Assembly (NCBI RefSeq): GCF_900104725.1
Contig: NZ_LT629758.1
Coordinates: 3,596,001-3,660,000 of the forward strand
DNA: 64,000 nt
Source: Actinoplanes derwentensis
Lineage (GTDB): Bacteria; Actinomycetota; Actinomycetes; Mycobacteriales; Micromonosporaceae
Direction: 5' to 3'
The notes under the pieces are model-generated. The model did no database searches. It was not told the DNA's origin and was given only the letters and a program-made list of their open reading frames with translations. This document shows, piece by piece, positions 36,404-45,094 of this stretch (positions within the stretch are counted from its first letter, which is position 1; the number at the start of each line of letters is the position of its first letter). The translations under genes and the position numbers were made by a program.

Positions 36404-37294
36404 ATGCACGTGTTCCTGACCGGCGCCGGCGGCTGGATCGGCTCGCACACCGTCGACGAACTGCTGGCCAACGGCCACCGCGTCACCGGCCTCGCCCGCA
36501 CCGGCGCCTCGGCGGCGGCCCTGCAGGCGAAAGGCGCCGCCGCGCTGCCCGGCGACCTCGACGACCTGGCCGCCCTGCAGCGTGGCGCGTCCGGCGCCGA
36601 CGCCGTCGTGCACCTGGCCAACAAACACGACTGGGCGAACCCGGCCGAGTCCAACCGCGCCGAACGAGCCGCCGTCCAGGCCATCGCCGAAGCCCTGACC
36701 GGCACCGGCCGCCCGTTCGTCTTCGCCTCCGGCCTGGCCTCGCTGGCCCACGGCCGACCGTCGAACGAGAACGACCCGTCGCCGTCGCACGGACCCGACA
36801 GTCCGCGCGGCGGCGCCGAGAACCTGGCCTTCGAGCACGTCGCCCAGGGTGTCCGGTCCGTCGCGGCCCGGTTCGCCCCCACCGTGCACGGCACCGGCGA
36901 CCACGGTTTCATCAGCTACCTGGTGGCGACGGCCCGCCGCACCGGCGTCTCCGGTTACGTCGGCGACGGCGGGACCGCCTGGTCCGCCGTGCACGTCCAC
37001 GACGCGGCCCGATTGGTCCGGCTCGCCCTCGAACAGGCTCCCGCCGGCACCCGCCTGCACGCCGTCGCCGAGACGTCGGTCCTCAGCCGGGACATCGCGG
37101 CGGCCATCGGCCGGTTCCTGAACGTCCCGGTGAAACCGATCGAGGAGTCCGAGGCGGTCGCCCACTTCGGTTTCCTGGGCCGCTTCTTCGGCATGGACAT
37201 GACCTCCACCAGCGACCTCACCCAGGCCGCGTTCGGCTGGACGCCGACCGGCCCGACCCTGCTGGAGGACATCGCCGCCGGCGCCTACGCCTGA
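36404..37294 (+). CDS. NAD(P)-dependent epimerase/dehydratase-like SDR protein
   Basis: 296 residues with ribosome site GGAGG before ATG 36404. Rossmann motif LTGAGGWIGSHTVDELLANG at the N-terminus; VVHLANKHD and FVFASGLASL follow as in extended SDRs. The usual YxxxK catalytic pair is not evident (the corresponding region reads SPRGGAENLAFEH), so it may be an atypical SDR acting as a sensor or reductase. Under control of the divergent TetR protein. Confidence 0.82.
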   Translation: MHVFLTGAGGWIGSHTVDELLANGHRVTGLARTGASAAALQAKGAAALPGDLDDLAALQRGASGADAVVHLANKHDWANPAESNRAERAAVQAIAEALTGTGRPFVFASGLASLAHGRPSNENDPSPSHGPDSPRGGAENLAFEHVAQGVRSVAARFAPTVHGTGDHGFISYLVATARRTGVSGYVGDGGTAWSAVHVHDAARLVRLALEQAPAGTRLHAVAETSVLSRDIAAAIGRFLNVPVKPIEESEAVAHFGFLGRFFGMDMTSTSDLTQAAFGWTPTGPTLLEDIAAGAYA

Positions 37295-37301
37295 TCCGGG
37301 G

Positions 37302-37910
37302 CTAACGCCAGACGATGCCCCGGCGTTCGTACTGGATCAGTTGTTCCACCTCGTGCGCCACCCGCGGGCCGAACGAACGTTCGACCAGATGCAGGGCCAG
37401 GTCGAGGCCGGAGGTCACGCCGGCGCCGGAGATCAGATCACCGTCGTCGACCACCCGGGCGTCGACGACGGTGACGCCGGTGGATCGGAGAGCGTCCAGG
37501 CCACCGGCGTGGGTCACCGCGGTCCGGCCGGTCAGGAGTCCGGCCAGACCCAGGAGCAGGGAGCCACCGCAGACCGTGGCGACGGTGATCTCCGGGTTGG
37601 CCAGGGCCTTCGCCGCCAGCGGGGCCAGTTCGGTCCGGGCGGCCTGCGCCAGCAGCCCGGGGATGTCGTCGAGCGGGCCGGACGCTCCGGGGATCAGGAC
37701 GTAGCCGGGGAGATCCGGGTCCAAGGCCGCGGTCGCGTCCAAGGCCAGGCCCGCGGTGCCGCTCACCACTCGGCGTGGGCCCTGGGCGGACACCAGGCGC
37801 ACGTCGCAGGCGTTGCCGGCCAGGGCACTGCCCGCTACCAGGACTTCGAGTGGGGCCACCACGTCGAGGGGGTCGAAACCGTCGAACAGAACGATCTGGG
37901 CGTACATCAA
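37302..37910 (-). CDS. DJ-1/PfpI (GATase1-like) family protein
   Basis: 202 residues. Nucleophile elbow with C114 in ITVATVCGGSLLLGLAGLL, preceded by AQIVLFDGFDPLDVVAPLEV at the N-terminus, the pattern of DJ-1/PfpI isocyanide-hydratase-like proteins. Glu near residue 22 could be the partner acid. Stand-alone; no AraC HTH domain is attached. Substrate unknown. Convergent with the SDR gene, 7 bp apart. Confidence 0.85.
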   Translation of the reverse strand: MMYAQIVLFDGFDPLDVVAPLEVLVAGSALAGNACDVRLVSAQGPRRVVSGTAGLALDATAALDPDLPGYVLIPGASGPLDDIPGLLAQAARTELAPLAAKALANPEITVATVCGGSLLLGLAGLLTGRTAVTHAGGLDALRSTGVTVVDARVVDDGDLISGAGVTSGLDLALHLVERSFGPRVAHEVEQLIQYERRGIVWR

Positions 37911-37980
37911 TCGGTCCTTCCGCGTTGTTGACGTGAACGCTAAGGAACCGTGACGGGCGGCAGAAGTGGCTGGAATGCCA

Positions 37981-38700
37981 CTATGCGACGGGTTCTGGCC
38001 AGCTGTCGCGGACGCGGTAGTGGTAGCCGTGGGAGAACGTGAAACCGACTCCCTCGTACAAGCGGCGGGCGGGGAAGTTGTCCTCCTCGACCTGGAGATA
38101 GAGCAGGTCGGAGCCCTGGGCGGCGGACCAGGCCGCGCCGGCGCGCAGGATCGCGGCGGCGTGACCCCGGCGGCGGTAGCGCGGGGACGTGGCCATGCAG
38201 AAGACGCCGGCCAGACCGTCGCCGACCACGAACAGGCCCAGCGCGGCGATCCGGTCGTCGACCGTGATCGAGGCGAACCCGGCCGGGCGTTCGATCCGGT
38301 CCAGGACGTGGGTGCTCACGGCGGCGTTGCCGTACGCCTCACGCCAGTCCGGCGTGAGACCGGTGATCTCCACCTCGGGGGCGGGCCCGCTGACCGTGGC
38401 GGTGGGGGCGGTCAGCACAAGCGTCGGCGCGTCGTGGCGATAACCCAGCCCGGCCAGCGTCTCGTCCAGGGCGGTGTGGTCCTCGGCGGGACTGATCTGG
38501 ACCACGACCGGCAGGTCACGGGACCGGTAGTACTGCTCGGCCGTGTCGATCGCCGGCGTGCCGGCGACCGGCAGCGCCGAGTTGTTGCGCCGCTTGCCGA
38601 CTCCGGGACTGTGCCGCAGCAGCCAGCCCTCGTCACGGGTGCTGTGGACGGCGGGCCACGCGGAGGCGGCGTGTTCTTCGATCAAGGCGGCACGTGTCAC
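37981..38700 (-). CDS. GNAT-family acetyltransferase
   Basis: 239 residues from GTG 38700, close to the divergent Trp-rich gene; the very long open frame beyond it is antisense noise. The C-terminal half holds the acetyl-CoA binding region: GVFCMATSPRYRRRGHAAAI (motif A with RxxGxA-like loop), LLYLQVEEDNFPARRLYEGV (motif B) and GFTFSHGYHYR. The N-terminal half is a degenerate GNAT-like fold. Substrate unknown. Confidence 0.82.
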   Translation of the reverse strand: MTRAALIEEHAASAWPAVHSTRDEGWLLRHSPGVGKRRNNSALPVAGTPAIDTAEQYYRSRDLPVVVQISPAEDHTALDETLAGLGYRHDAPTLVLTAPTATVSGPAPEVEITGLTPDWREAYGNAAVSTHVLDRIERPAGFASITVDDRIAALGLFVVGDGLAGVFCMATSPRYRRRGHAAAILRAGAAWSAAQGSDLLYLQVEEDNFPARRLYEGVGFTFSHGYHYRVRDSWPEPVA

Positions 38701-38733
38701 CGGAGAATGGTAAGCGTCGGATACCTTGAGCCG

Positions 38734-39405
38734 GTGCCGAGCGCTGACGATACCCGTGATCCCCTGCCGACCTGGCTGATGTGGCCGATCCGGGCGGTCG
38801 CGGTCGCGGTGGTTCTGCCGTTCCGGCTCCTCGGCGAATTGTTCCTGATCATCGGGCGGTTTCTCAGACGGTTCGTGATCGCCCCGCTGCTCTGGGTCTG
38901 GGACCACCTGATCGTCGCGCCGCTGGGCTGGGCGTGGCGGACCCTGATCGAGGCGCCGGCGGTCTGGGTGTGGCGGCGGGTGCTGCGGACGCCGGTCACC
39001 TGGCTCGGCCGGGGGCTGGTCAAGCTGGGCGGCTGGATCCTGATGATTCCGGTGCTGCTCATCGGCGTACCGCTGATGTGGTTGTGGGAGAAAGTAGCCG
39101 TCAACCTCTATCGATGGGTGCTGCGCCCGGTAGTCGGATGGCTCTGGACGTGGGTTCTCGAGCCGCTGGGGCAGATGGTCGTGTGGATGCTGGTCACCGG
39201 CTGGCAGGGCACCGAGTGGCTGTTCCGGCAGCTCTACCGGTTCCTGATCCGGCCGGTCGGGCTGGCGATCGCGTTCGTCTGGCGGTGGACGCTCCGGCCG
39301 GTGATGCTGGCGATCGGCTGGGCCGGGCGCTGGGTGTGGGACGCGATCCTGCGGCCCGTGGGTGCCGCGATCCGGGTGGTGCTGGACGTCGTCGGGCTGG
39401 GCTGA
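38734..39405 (+). CDS. tryptophan-rich repetitive membrane-associated protein
   Basis: 223 residues from GTG 38734, with a -10-like TACCTT just upstream, so possibly leaderless; ATG 38707 is in frame but has its ribosome site too close. The whole protein is a run of hydrophobic and Trp/Arg-rich segments with a repeating 'R/A-P-V/L-x-W-x-W' theme (LLWVWDHLIVAPLGWAWR, APAVWVWRRVLRTPVTWLG, YRWVLRPVVGWLWTWVLEP, FVWRWTLRPVMLAIGWAGR). At least three stretches are long enough to span a membrane. No family recognised. Confidence 0.7.
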   Translation: MPSADDTRDPLPTWLMWPIRAVAVAVVLPFRLLGELFLIIGRFLRRFVIAPLLWVWDHLIVAPLGWAWRTLIEAPAVWVWRRVLRTPVTWLGRGLVKLGGWILMIPVLLIGVPLMWLWEKVAVNLYRWVLRPVVGWLWTWVLEPLGQMVVWMLVTGWQGTEWLFRQLYRFLIRPVGLAIAFVWRWTLRPVMLAIGWAGRWVWDAILRPVGAAIRVVLDVVGLG

Positions 39406-39441
39406 GCGTCCCGGCCCATCGAGGTGCGGATTTGAGCGATC

Positions 39442-41238
39442 ATGGGACGTGTGAGTGGGCGTACCTTCGGGATCCTGTCCCCGTTCGTCGGCGGGGACTA
39501 CTACGGGGCGATCATCGAGGGGATCAACGCCGCCGCGGTCGCCGCCGGTGATCGGGTGATGGCTGTCCAGACGCTGGAGCCGGGGGCGCACAGCGCGGAC
39601 CGGGCCGGCCTGCCCGACTTCGACAAACCGGTCGCGTGGCGGCATCTCGACGGCCTGGTGGTGCTGCCGGGCGCGGTGTCGCCCGCCTTTCCGGCGGCCG
39701 CTCTGCGGGCCGGCCTGCCGGTGGTGCTGGTCGCGGAGGAGACGGCCGGTCCGGGCATGTCGGTGGTGGCGGCCGACAACCGCAGTGGGGTACGGGACGC
39801 CGTCGCTCACCTGATCGGTCACGGACATGAACGGATCGCGTTCGCCGGTTACATGGCCCACTTCGACCTGCGGGAACGGCTCGCCGGCTACTGCGCGGGC
39901 CTGGCCGAACACGAGTTGACGCCGCTGGTCTACGACAGCGGTGACAATCACGAGTCCGGTGGTGAGCAGGTCGCCGAGGCGCTGATCCAGGCCGGGATGC
40001 CGGTGACCGCGATCGTGCTGGGCACCGACCGGAACGCGATCGGCCTGATCGGGCGGCTGACCGCTGCCGGTTACGACCTGCCCCGGGAGCTGGCGGTGGT
40101 CGGGTTCGACGACATCGCCGACGCCGCCTACCTGCGGCCGGCCCTGTCGAGTGTGCGGCAGCCGCTGGACGCGCTGGGTGCCGCCGTCCATTCGCTGTTC
40201 GATCAGCCGCCGCGGAAGCTGGAGGTTCCGACGATCTTCGAGTCGCGGGAGTCGTGTGGCTGCCCGTCCCACGGCCTGCCGGTCTCCGAGCGCCAGACCC
40301 GTGAACTGTTCCGGCAGGTCCGCTACCTGCAGGACACCTTGAACATCCAGTACGACCTGGGCATCGCGCTGCTGGCCGAGAAAGGTGGCGACCCGGGGAA
40401 GCTGGAGTGGCTGGACCGGACCACGGCGGTGGCCGGCAGTTTCGGGCAGTGGAGCCCGGACGAACCGGAGACGCTGGAGCTGACCGGGGCGTACCAGTTC
40501 CCGGCGGGCGCCCCGGGCCGCGTACTCCCGGTGGACGAGTTCCCGCCCCGGGAGCTCTTCGACCTGGCGCACGGTGCGAGCGGTGACATCGTCTTCGTGG
40601 TGCCGGTGCGCAGTTCGGTGACGAACTGGGGGCTGCTGGCCGCGGTCGGCCGGATCCAGTCGACGACGCCACCGGGGCGGGAGATGATGAACCACTCCGG
40701 GTCGTTGCTGGCGAAAGCCCTGGACTACCGGGTGATGGAGGAGCGGCTGCGGACCGCCGCCATGCGTGATCATCTGACCGGTCTGCCCAATCGGCTGCTG
40801 CTGGAGGACCGGCTGGCGCAGGCCGGACTACGGGCTGCCAGGGAACCCGGCTACCGTTTCGGTGTGCTTCTGCTGGATCTGGACGGTTTCAAGGCGGTGA
40901 ACGACTCGCTCGGGCACGCGGCCGGTGACCAGCTGCTGGTACAGGTGGCGAGGCGGTTGACGGCGCAGTTGCGGCGCACCGATACGGTGGCCCGGCTCGG
41001 TGGGGACGAGTTCGTCGTGCTGATCGACAACGTGTCCCGGCCGGGTGCGGAGGAGGTGGTCCGTGCCTCGATCCGGACGGCGGTGACCGAGCCGTACCTG
41101 ATCGACGGCAAACGGGTCGAGGTCGGAGTGAGCATCGGATCGGCGATCTCCGGGGGCGGGGCCTCGGACCCCGACCTGCTGCTGCGTGAGGCTGACGCCG
41201 CCATGTACGAGGCGAAGTCGGCGTCACGACGACGATGA
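39442..41238 (+). CDS. LacI-type ligand-binding domain fused to GGDEF diguanylate cyclase
   Basis: 598 residues. Residues 1-275 form a periplasmic-binding-protein-like sensor of the LacI/GalR type (FGILSPFVGGDYYGAIIEGI, VVAADNRSGVRDAVAHLIGH, AVVGFDDIADAAYLRPALSS) but with no HTH and no signal peptide, so it is cytosolic. A middle GAF-like linker is followed by an intact GGDEF domain (MRDHLTGLPNRLLLEDRLAQ, LDLDGFKAVNDSLGHAAGD, RLGGDEFVVL). It should make c-di-GMP in response to a sugar-like ligand. It overlaps the ppGpp synthetase gene by 4 bp. Confidence 0.88.
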   Translation: MGRVSGRTFGILSPFVGGDYYGAIIEGINAAAVAAGDRVMAVQTLEPGAHSADRAGLPDFDKPVAWRHLDGLVVLPGAVSPAFPAAALRAGLPVVLVAEETAGPGMSVVAADNRSGVRDAVAHLIGHGHERIAFAGYMAHFDLRERLAGYCAGLAEHELTPLVYDSGDNHESGGEQVAEALIQAGMPVTAIVLGTDRNAIGLIGRLTAAGYDLPRELAVVGFDDIADAAYLRPALSSVRQPLDALGAAVHSLFDQPPRKLEVPTIFESRESCGCPSHGLPVSERQTRELFRQVRYLQDTLNIQYDLGIALLAEKGGDPGKLEWLDRTTAVAGSFGQWSPDEPETLELTGAYQFPAGAPGRVLPVDEFPPRELFDLAHGASGDIVFVVPVRSSVTNWGLLAAVGRIQSTTPPGREMMNHSGSLLAKALDYRVMEERLRTAAMRDHLTGLPNRLLLEDRLAQAGLRAAREPGYRFGVLLLDLDGFKAVNDSLGHAAGDQLLVQVARRLTAQLRRTDTVARLGGDEFVVLIDNVSRPGAEEVVRASIRTAVTEPYLIDGKRVEVGVSIGSAISGGGASDPDLLLREADAAMYEAKSASRRR

Positions 41239-41930
41239 CGGATTCCGTGGAGAGACGAGAAGTGACGACCGATCAGCCCGGCCAGCTCGCCCGCCGGGGG
41301 CACCCCGAGGCCTGGCACGAGCAGTACGCCGATCTGAACCACTTCCTGATGGTCTACAAGTTCGGGCTCGCCGAGATCAACACGAAGATCACCATCCTGG
41401 CCGAGGAACTCACCCACCGCGGCTCCGGCAACCCGATCGAACACGTCAGCCCGCGCTTGAAGTCACCGGCGAGCATCACCGCGAAAGCCCGCCGGCTGGA
41501 CTGCCCGCTGCACTTCGACGACCTGCGGGCGCGGATACGGGACATCGCCGGGATACGGATCGTGTGCAGTTTCGTCTCCGACGTCTACACCGTCGCCAAC
41601 ATGCTGACCCGCCAGCCCGACGTCAACCTGGTGGTGACGAAGGACTACATCGCCAAGCCGAAGATCAACGGTTACCGCAGCCTGCACCTGATCGTCGAGA
41701 TCCCGGTCTTCATGTCCGACCGGGTGGTGGCGGTCCCGGTCGAGGTGCAGCTGCGCACGGTGGCGATGGACTTCTGGGCCAGCCTGGAACACAAGATCTA
41801 CTACAAGCACGACCCGGATGTGGTCCCGCCGCGGCTGCGCGACGAGCTAACGGCCGCCGCTGAGGACGCCGCCCGCCTCGACCTCCGCATGGAGCGCCTG
41901 CACCGAGAGATCCACGGCCCACGCCGCTGA
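41235..41930 (+). CDS. small alarmone (ppGpp) synthetase, RelQ/YjbM-like
   Basis: 231 residues from ATG 41235, overlapping the GGDEF stop (ATGA). Synthetase-only RelA/SpoT fold: RLKSPASITAKARR, DDLRARIRDIAGIRIVCSF, DYIAKPKINGYRSLHLIVEI and VEVQLRTVAMDFWASLEHKI. There is no hydrolase (HD) domain and no TGS/ACT, so it only makes (p)ppGpp from ATP and GDP/GTP. Coupled to a c-di-GMP synthase, it links two nucleotide second messengers in one transcript. Its 3' end overlaps the convergent EAL gene by 84 bp. Confidence 0.9.
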   Translation: MTDSVERREVTTDQPGQLARRGHPEAWHEQYADLNHFLMVYKFGLAEINTKITILAEELTHRGSGNPIEHVSPRLKSPASITAKARRLDCPLHFDDLRARIRDIAGIRIVCSFVSDVYTVANMLTRQPDVNLVVTKDYIAKPKINGYRSLHLIVEIPVFMSDRVVAVPVEVQLRTVAMDFWASLEHKIYYKHDPDVVPPRLRDELTAAAEDAARLDLRMERLHREIHGPRR

Positions 41931-43172
41931 CGGGTCCGGGACGCGGACCGGGGCGATGTGCCGCAGCAGCGACCGGGCCGCCCGCACGACCAGAGCACGG
42001 TCGTGGGTGATGGCGAACTCGAAACCGCGATGCGACTCCCCGGCGTCGTCGGCCTCGTTGCCGAGGTCGCGCGCCACCAGGGCGGCAGCCCGGTGCGGGC
42101 CGAGAACGATCACGTTCCACTCGCCGTTGAGCCGGTCGCCGCTCAGGCAGGCACCCCGTACGCCGGTGGCCGGCTCGTCGTCGAGGCCGGCACCGAGCGC
42201 GGCGACCAGCGGGCTGTAGGCGGCGACCCGGCGGAACCGCTCGGCCGTCGCCGGGGTGAAATGCCGGGCGTGCTGGAAACACGCGAGAAGGACGGGCGGC
42301 TCCGGCCCGTCCCCGGCGAGGGCTTCCAGGTGGCGGCTCATCGGCATGAGACGCGCTTTTGTCGTACGGGTTACCGGCCGCACCGCGCTGACGATCTCGA
42401 ACGGGGTCCGGTCGTCCTGCACCGGCGCCGCCAGCAGGGGCAGGGCGGTCACCGGCGTGGCCTGGCCGGGCAGCGGGGCGGGCCGTCCGTAGTGCCAGCC
42501 CTGCCCGACGGTCGCGCCCATCGTCCGGGCCGTCGACAGCTGCGCGGCCGTCTCGATGCCTTCGGCGAGCACGGTGGCCCCGGTCGACTCGGCGTACGCG
42601 TAAACCGCCGCCACCACCCGGGCGGTGTGCGGATCGTCCGGCGCCCGCAGCAGGCCCATGTCGAGTTTCACCACGTCCGGCTGGATGAACGGCATCAGCG
42701 CCAGCGACATCGGGTCGGCGCCCACGTCGTCGAGGGCCACACCCCAGCCGGCCTCCCGGCAGTTCGCCGCCGCCGACAGCACCGCGGCCGGGTCGTCGGC
42801 CAGGGCCCGCTCGGTCATCTCGGTGACCACCCGCAACCGCTTCCGGGCCTGCTCGACGACCGGCGCGAGATCGGCCGGGCAGGCGATCCGCCAAGCGGTC
42901 GGCTCCATGTTGACGAACAGGGTCAGCCGCCGGTCGAGGCCGGCGTCGAGGGCGATCCGGTAGGCGGCGGCCCGGCAGATCCAGTCGAGTTCGGCTTCCC
43001 GCCCGACGGCGCGAGCCGCGGCGAACAGCGCCACCGGCGACTCCCACGAGCTGCCGGCCGGGCCACGGGTCAGCGCTTCGTAACCGGCGAGCATGCCGCT
43101 CTCGATGTCGATCAGCGGCTGGAAGACGGTGGCGACGGCACGCCGGTCCAGAAGGTCATGGATGTCGGGCAC
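41847..43172 (-). CDS. EAL-domain c-di-GMP phosphodiesterase with DICT sensor domain
   Basis: 441 residues. EAL domain in residues 1-245 with catalytic residues in place: E32 in GYEALTRG, FVNMEPT, TEMTER, LDDVGAD, VKLDMGLL, LAEGIET and the GQGWHYGRP loop. The remaining 190 residues match the DICT sensory domain that accompanies EAL/GGDEF proteins in actinobacteria. It should hydrolyse c-di-GMP, opposing the GGDEF protein encoded next door, and the convergent overlap with the ppGpp synthetase may couple expression. Confidence 0.87.
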   Translation of the reverse strand: MPDIHDLLDRRAVATVFQPLIDIESGMLAGYEALTRGPAGSSWESPVALFAAARAVGREAELDWICRAAAYRIALDAGLDRRLTLFVNMEPTAWRIACPADLAPVVEQARKRLRVVTEMTERALADDPAAVLSAAANCREAGWGVALDDVGADPMSLALMPFIQPDVVKLDMGLLRAPDDPHTARVVAAVYAYAESTGATVLAEGIETAAQLSTARTMGATVGQGWHYGRPAPLPGQATPVTALPLLAAPVQDDRTPFEIVSAVRPVTRTTKARLMPMSRHLEALAGDGPEPPVLLACFQHARHFTPATAERFRRVAAYSPLVAALGAGLDDEPATGVRGACLSGDRLNGEWNVIVLGPHRAAALVARDLGNEADDAGESHRGFEFAITHDRALVVRAARSLLRHIAPVRVPDPSAAWAVDLSVQALHAEVEAGGVLSGGR

Positions 43173-43238
43173 GATAGTAAGGATCGGCTGCCGCCACGCC
43201 GGGGTGAGGGGATCCGGCCGCCGGATCGTCGCCCCCGC

Positions 43239-44255
43239 TCAATCGGTGTCGGTCGCCGCCAGAACGGCGAGGCGGCGGCCGTCGGCGGACAGTACCGCCA
43301 GCCCGATGTCCCACATGACCCCGCCGAACCAGCCGGTGGCCCCGCCGAACCAGACCCACGTGCAGGTTTCGGCCAGGGTCGCCACCTCGCCGGCGCTGGC
43401 GCCGGGCGGGGCACCGGTCAGCGCGGCGACCGAGCGCCAGGCGGCGAGCCGGCCGTACGCGCCGAACTCGCCCCAGCCGTAGGCGCCGCCCATCGAGGCC
43501 GCGGCGAACAGTTGGTGCCAGCCGTCGGCGGCGGAGCACACCCCGAACCCCTCGGTCAGGCCCTCGGTGCTCGCCAGCCCGAGACCGGCGAACGCGTGCG
43601 GTGTCACCGCCTCCGCGAAGGTGACGATCCGGGCCTCCACCTGCCAGCCGTTCACCGCCGCCGCGATCTGTCCGGCGTCCGTCTCCCGCCACGACGGCAG
43701 AGGCCCACCGCCATCCGGTACGGGTGACACCCGCACGCCCGGACGACTCAGCGAGGTTCCCCGCAGCGAGTGCCGGGGCAGGTCCGGCCACTTCTCCATC
43801 GGTGTCAGCGCCAGCGGCAGCCAGGAGAGCGGATGCGGCGGCCGGGCCCACAACCGCCCCGGTGGGAGAGCGCGCAGTGGAAGCTCCTGGGACAGGCAGG
43901 CACTCAACTCGGCGTTTCCGGTCAGCGCCCGCATCTCGGAGGCGGTGTGCTCGGTGGCCAGCAAGGATGCGACGTACCGGGCCCGGCGCCCCACGGCGAC
44001 GGTGGTGAAGAACTCGGCGGTCTCGGTCACCATCCCCGGGCGCAGGGCCAGCCGGCGCAGGATGTCGTCGAAGACGCTGCCGAACTGCCACGGCGGGTTC
44101 GGCTCGGATCCGTACCGCCGCCACAGCTCGGTCCCGAGATCCACGGCGAACCGGACGTCACCGTCCGTCAACCGGCGCTCGACCAGCGTCCCGAGGCTGG
44201 AAGTGTCGTCGAGGGAGGTCAGGGCGACGGCGATCTCGGTGGGGTCTTCGGTCAC
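43239..44255 (-). CDS. conserved-looking hypothetical protein
   Basis: 338 residues from GTG 44255 (VTEDPTEIAVALTSLDD); the in-frame ATG at 44384 would overlap the divergent GNAT gene. Not recognised with confidence. The N-terminal half is helical (LRRLALRPGMVTETAEFF, ARYVASLLATEHTASEMRAL); the C-terminal third is rich in Gly, Trp and Ala (CTWVWFGGATGWFGGVMW). It might belong to an actinobacterial DUF family. No signal peptide. Confidence 0.65.
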   Translation of the reverse strand: MTEDPTEIAVALTSLDDTSSLGTLVERRLTDGDVRFAVDLGTELWRRYGSEPNPPWQFGSVFDDILRRLALRPGMVTETAEFFTTVAVGRRARYVASLLATEHTASEMRALTGNAELSACLSQELPLRALPPGRLWARPPHPLSWLPLALTPMEKWPDLPRHSLRGTSLSRPGVRVSPVPDGGGPLPSWRETDAGQIAAAVNGWQVEARIVTFAEAVTPHAFAGLGLASTEGLTEGFGVCSAADGWHQLFAAASMGGAYGWGEFGAYGRLAAWRSVAALTGAPPGASAGEVATLAETCTWVWFGGATGWFGGVMWDIGLAVLSADGRRLAVLAATDTD

Positions 44256-44308
44256 CAGAGCACGATAATGCGTTGCCCGAAAGGCGCGTGGCGTGCTGGG
44301 GTTCGGGT

Positions 44309-45094
44309 GTGGATCATCAAGAGGTACTGGCACTTTTCGACCGGCAGATGCGACGTGACTCCCGTTCGGAGACCCCGTCCACACACATGGAGTGGGACGG
44401 CCCGGTGTTGCGGCACGTGGGCGGCCGGAAGGACTGGAACGCGGTCGTCTGGTCGGAGCTGGACGAGGACGGCGCGGACGCGGCGATCGCCGCTCAGGTG
44501 CGGTTCTTCGCCGGACTCGGGGTGGAGTTCGAGTGGAAGCTCTACGGGCACGACCGGCCCGCCGACCTGGGTGAGCGGCTCCTCGCCGCGGGCTTCGCCG
44601 CCGAGGAGCGGGAGACGCTGATGGTCGGGGCGGTCGGCGACATGCGGTTGTCGACCGAACTTCCCGATGGCGTACGTCTGGAGAGGGTCACCGACGCCGC
44701 CGGGGTCGAGTTGATGGCGCGGGCCAGTGAGCGTGCGTTCGGGGAGAACGCCGACTGGCTGCGGCACCGGGTGCTCAAACAGCTGGCCGAGGAACCGGAG
44801 AACGCCCACCCGTTCGTGGTGCTGGCCGGTGACGAACCGGTGTCCAGTGCCCGGATGGACGTCTACCCGGGCACTGATTTCGTCGGCCTGTGGGGTGGCG
44901 GCACCGCACCCGAGTGGCGGGGTAAGGGCATCTATCGGGCGCTGGTGGCCGAGCGGGCCCGGATCGCCGCCGATCTGGGCTACCGGTACCTCCAGGTGGA
45001 CGCAACGGATCAGAGCCGCCCGATTCTGTCGCGACTCGGGTTCGCCGCGCTCAGTACCACCACGCCGTACCTCATGGCGGCGCCCGGTAATTGA
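44309..45094 (+). CDS. GNAT-family acetyltransferase
   Basis: 261 residues from GTG 44309. The C-terminal GNAT domain is clear: VSSARMDVYPGTDFVGLWGG, TAPEWRGKGIYRALVAERAR (acetyl-CoA loop) and YLQVDATDQSRPILSRLGFA. The N-terminal 110 residues are a second, degenerate fold typical of double-GNAT proteins (EFEWKLYGHDRPADLGERLL). The stop codon TGA is shared with the end of the IS element; sequence reconstructed without the IS still gives TGA at the same place, so the protein is unaltered by the insertion. Confidence 0.85.
   Translation: MDHQEVLALFDRQMRRDSRSETPSTHMEWDGPVLRHVGGRKDWNAVVWSELDEDGADAAIAAQVRFFAGLGVEFEWKLYGHDRPADLGERLLAAGFAAEERETLMVGAVGDMRLSTELPDGVRLERVTDAAGVELMARASERAFGENADWLRHRVLKQLAEEPENAHPFVVLAGDEPVSSARMDVYPGTDFVGLWGGGTAPEWRGKGIYRALVAERARIAADLGYRYLQVDATDQSRPILSRLGFAALSTTTPYLMAAPGN
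45090..45092 (+). repeat. target site duplication, left copy (ATT)
   Basis: ATT lies immediately before the left inverted repeat and again at 46111-46113 after the right one. Confidence 0.6.
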
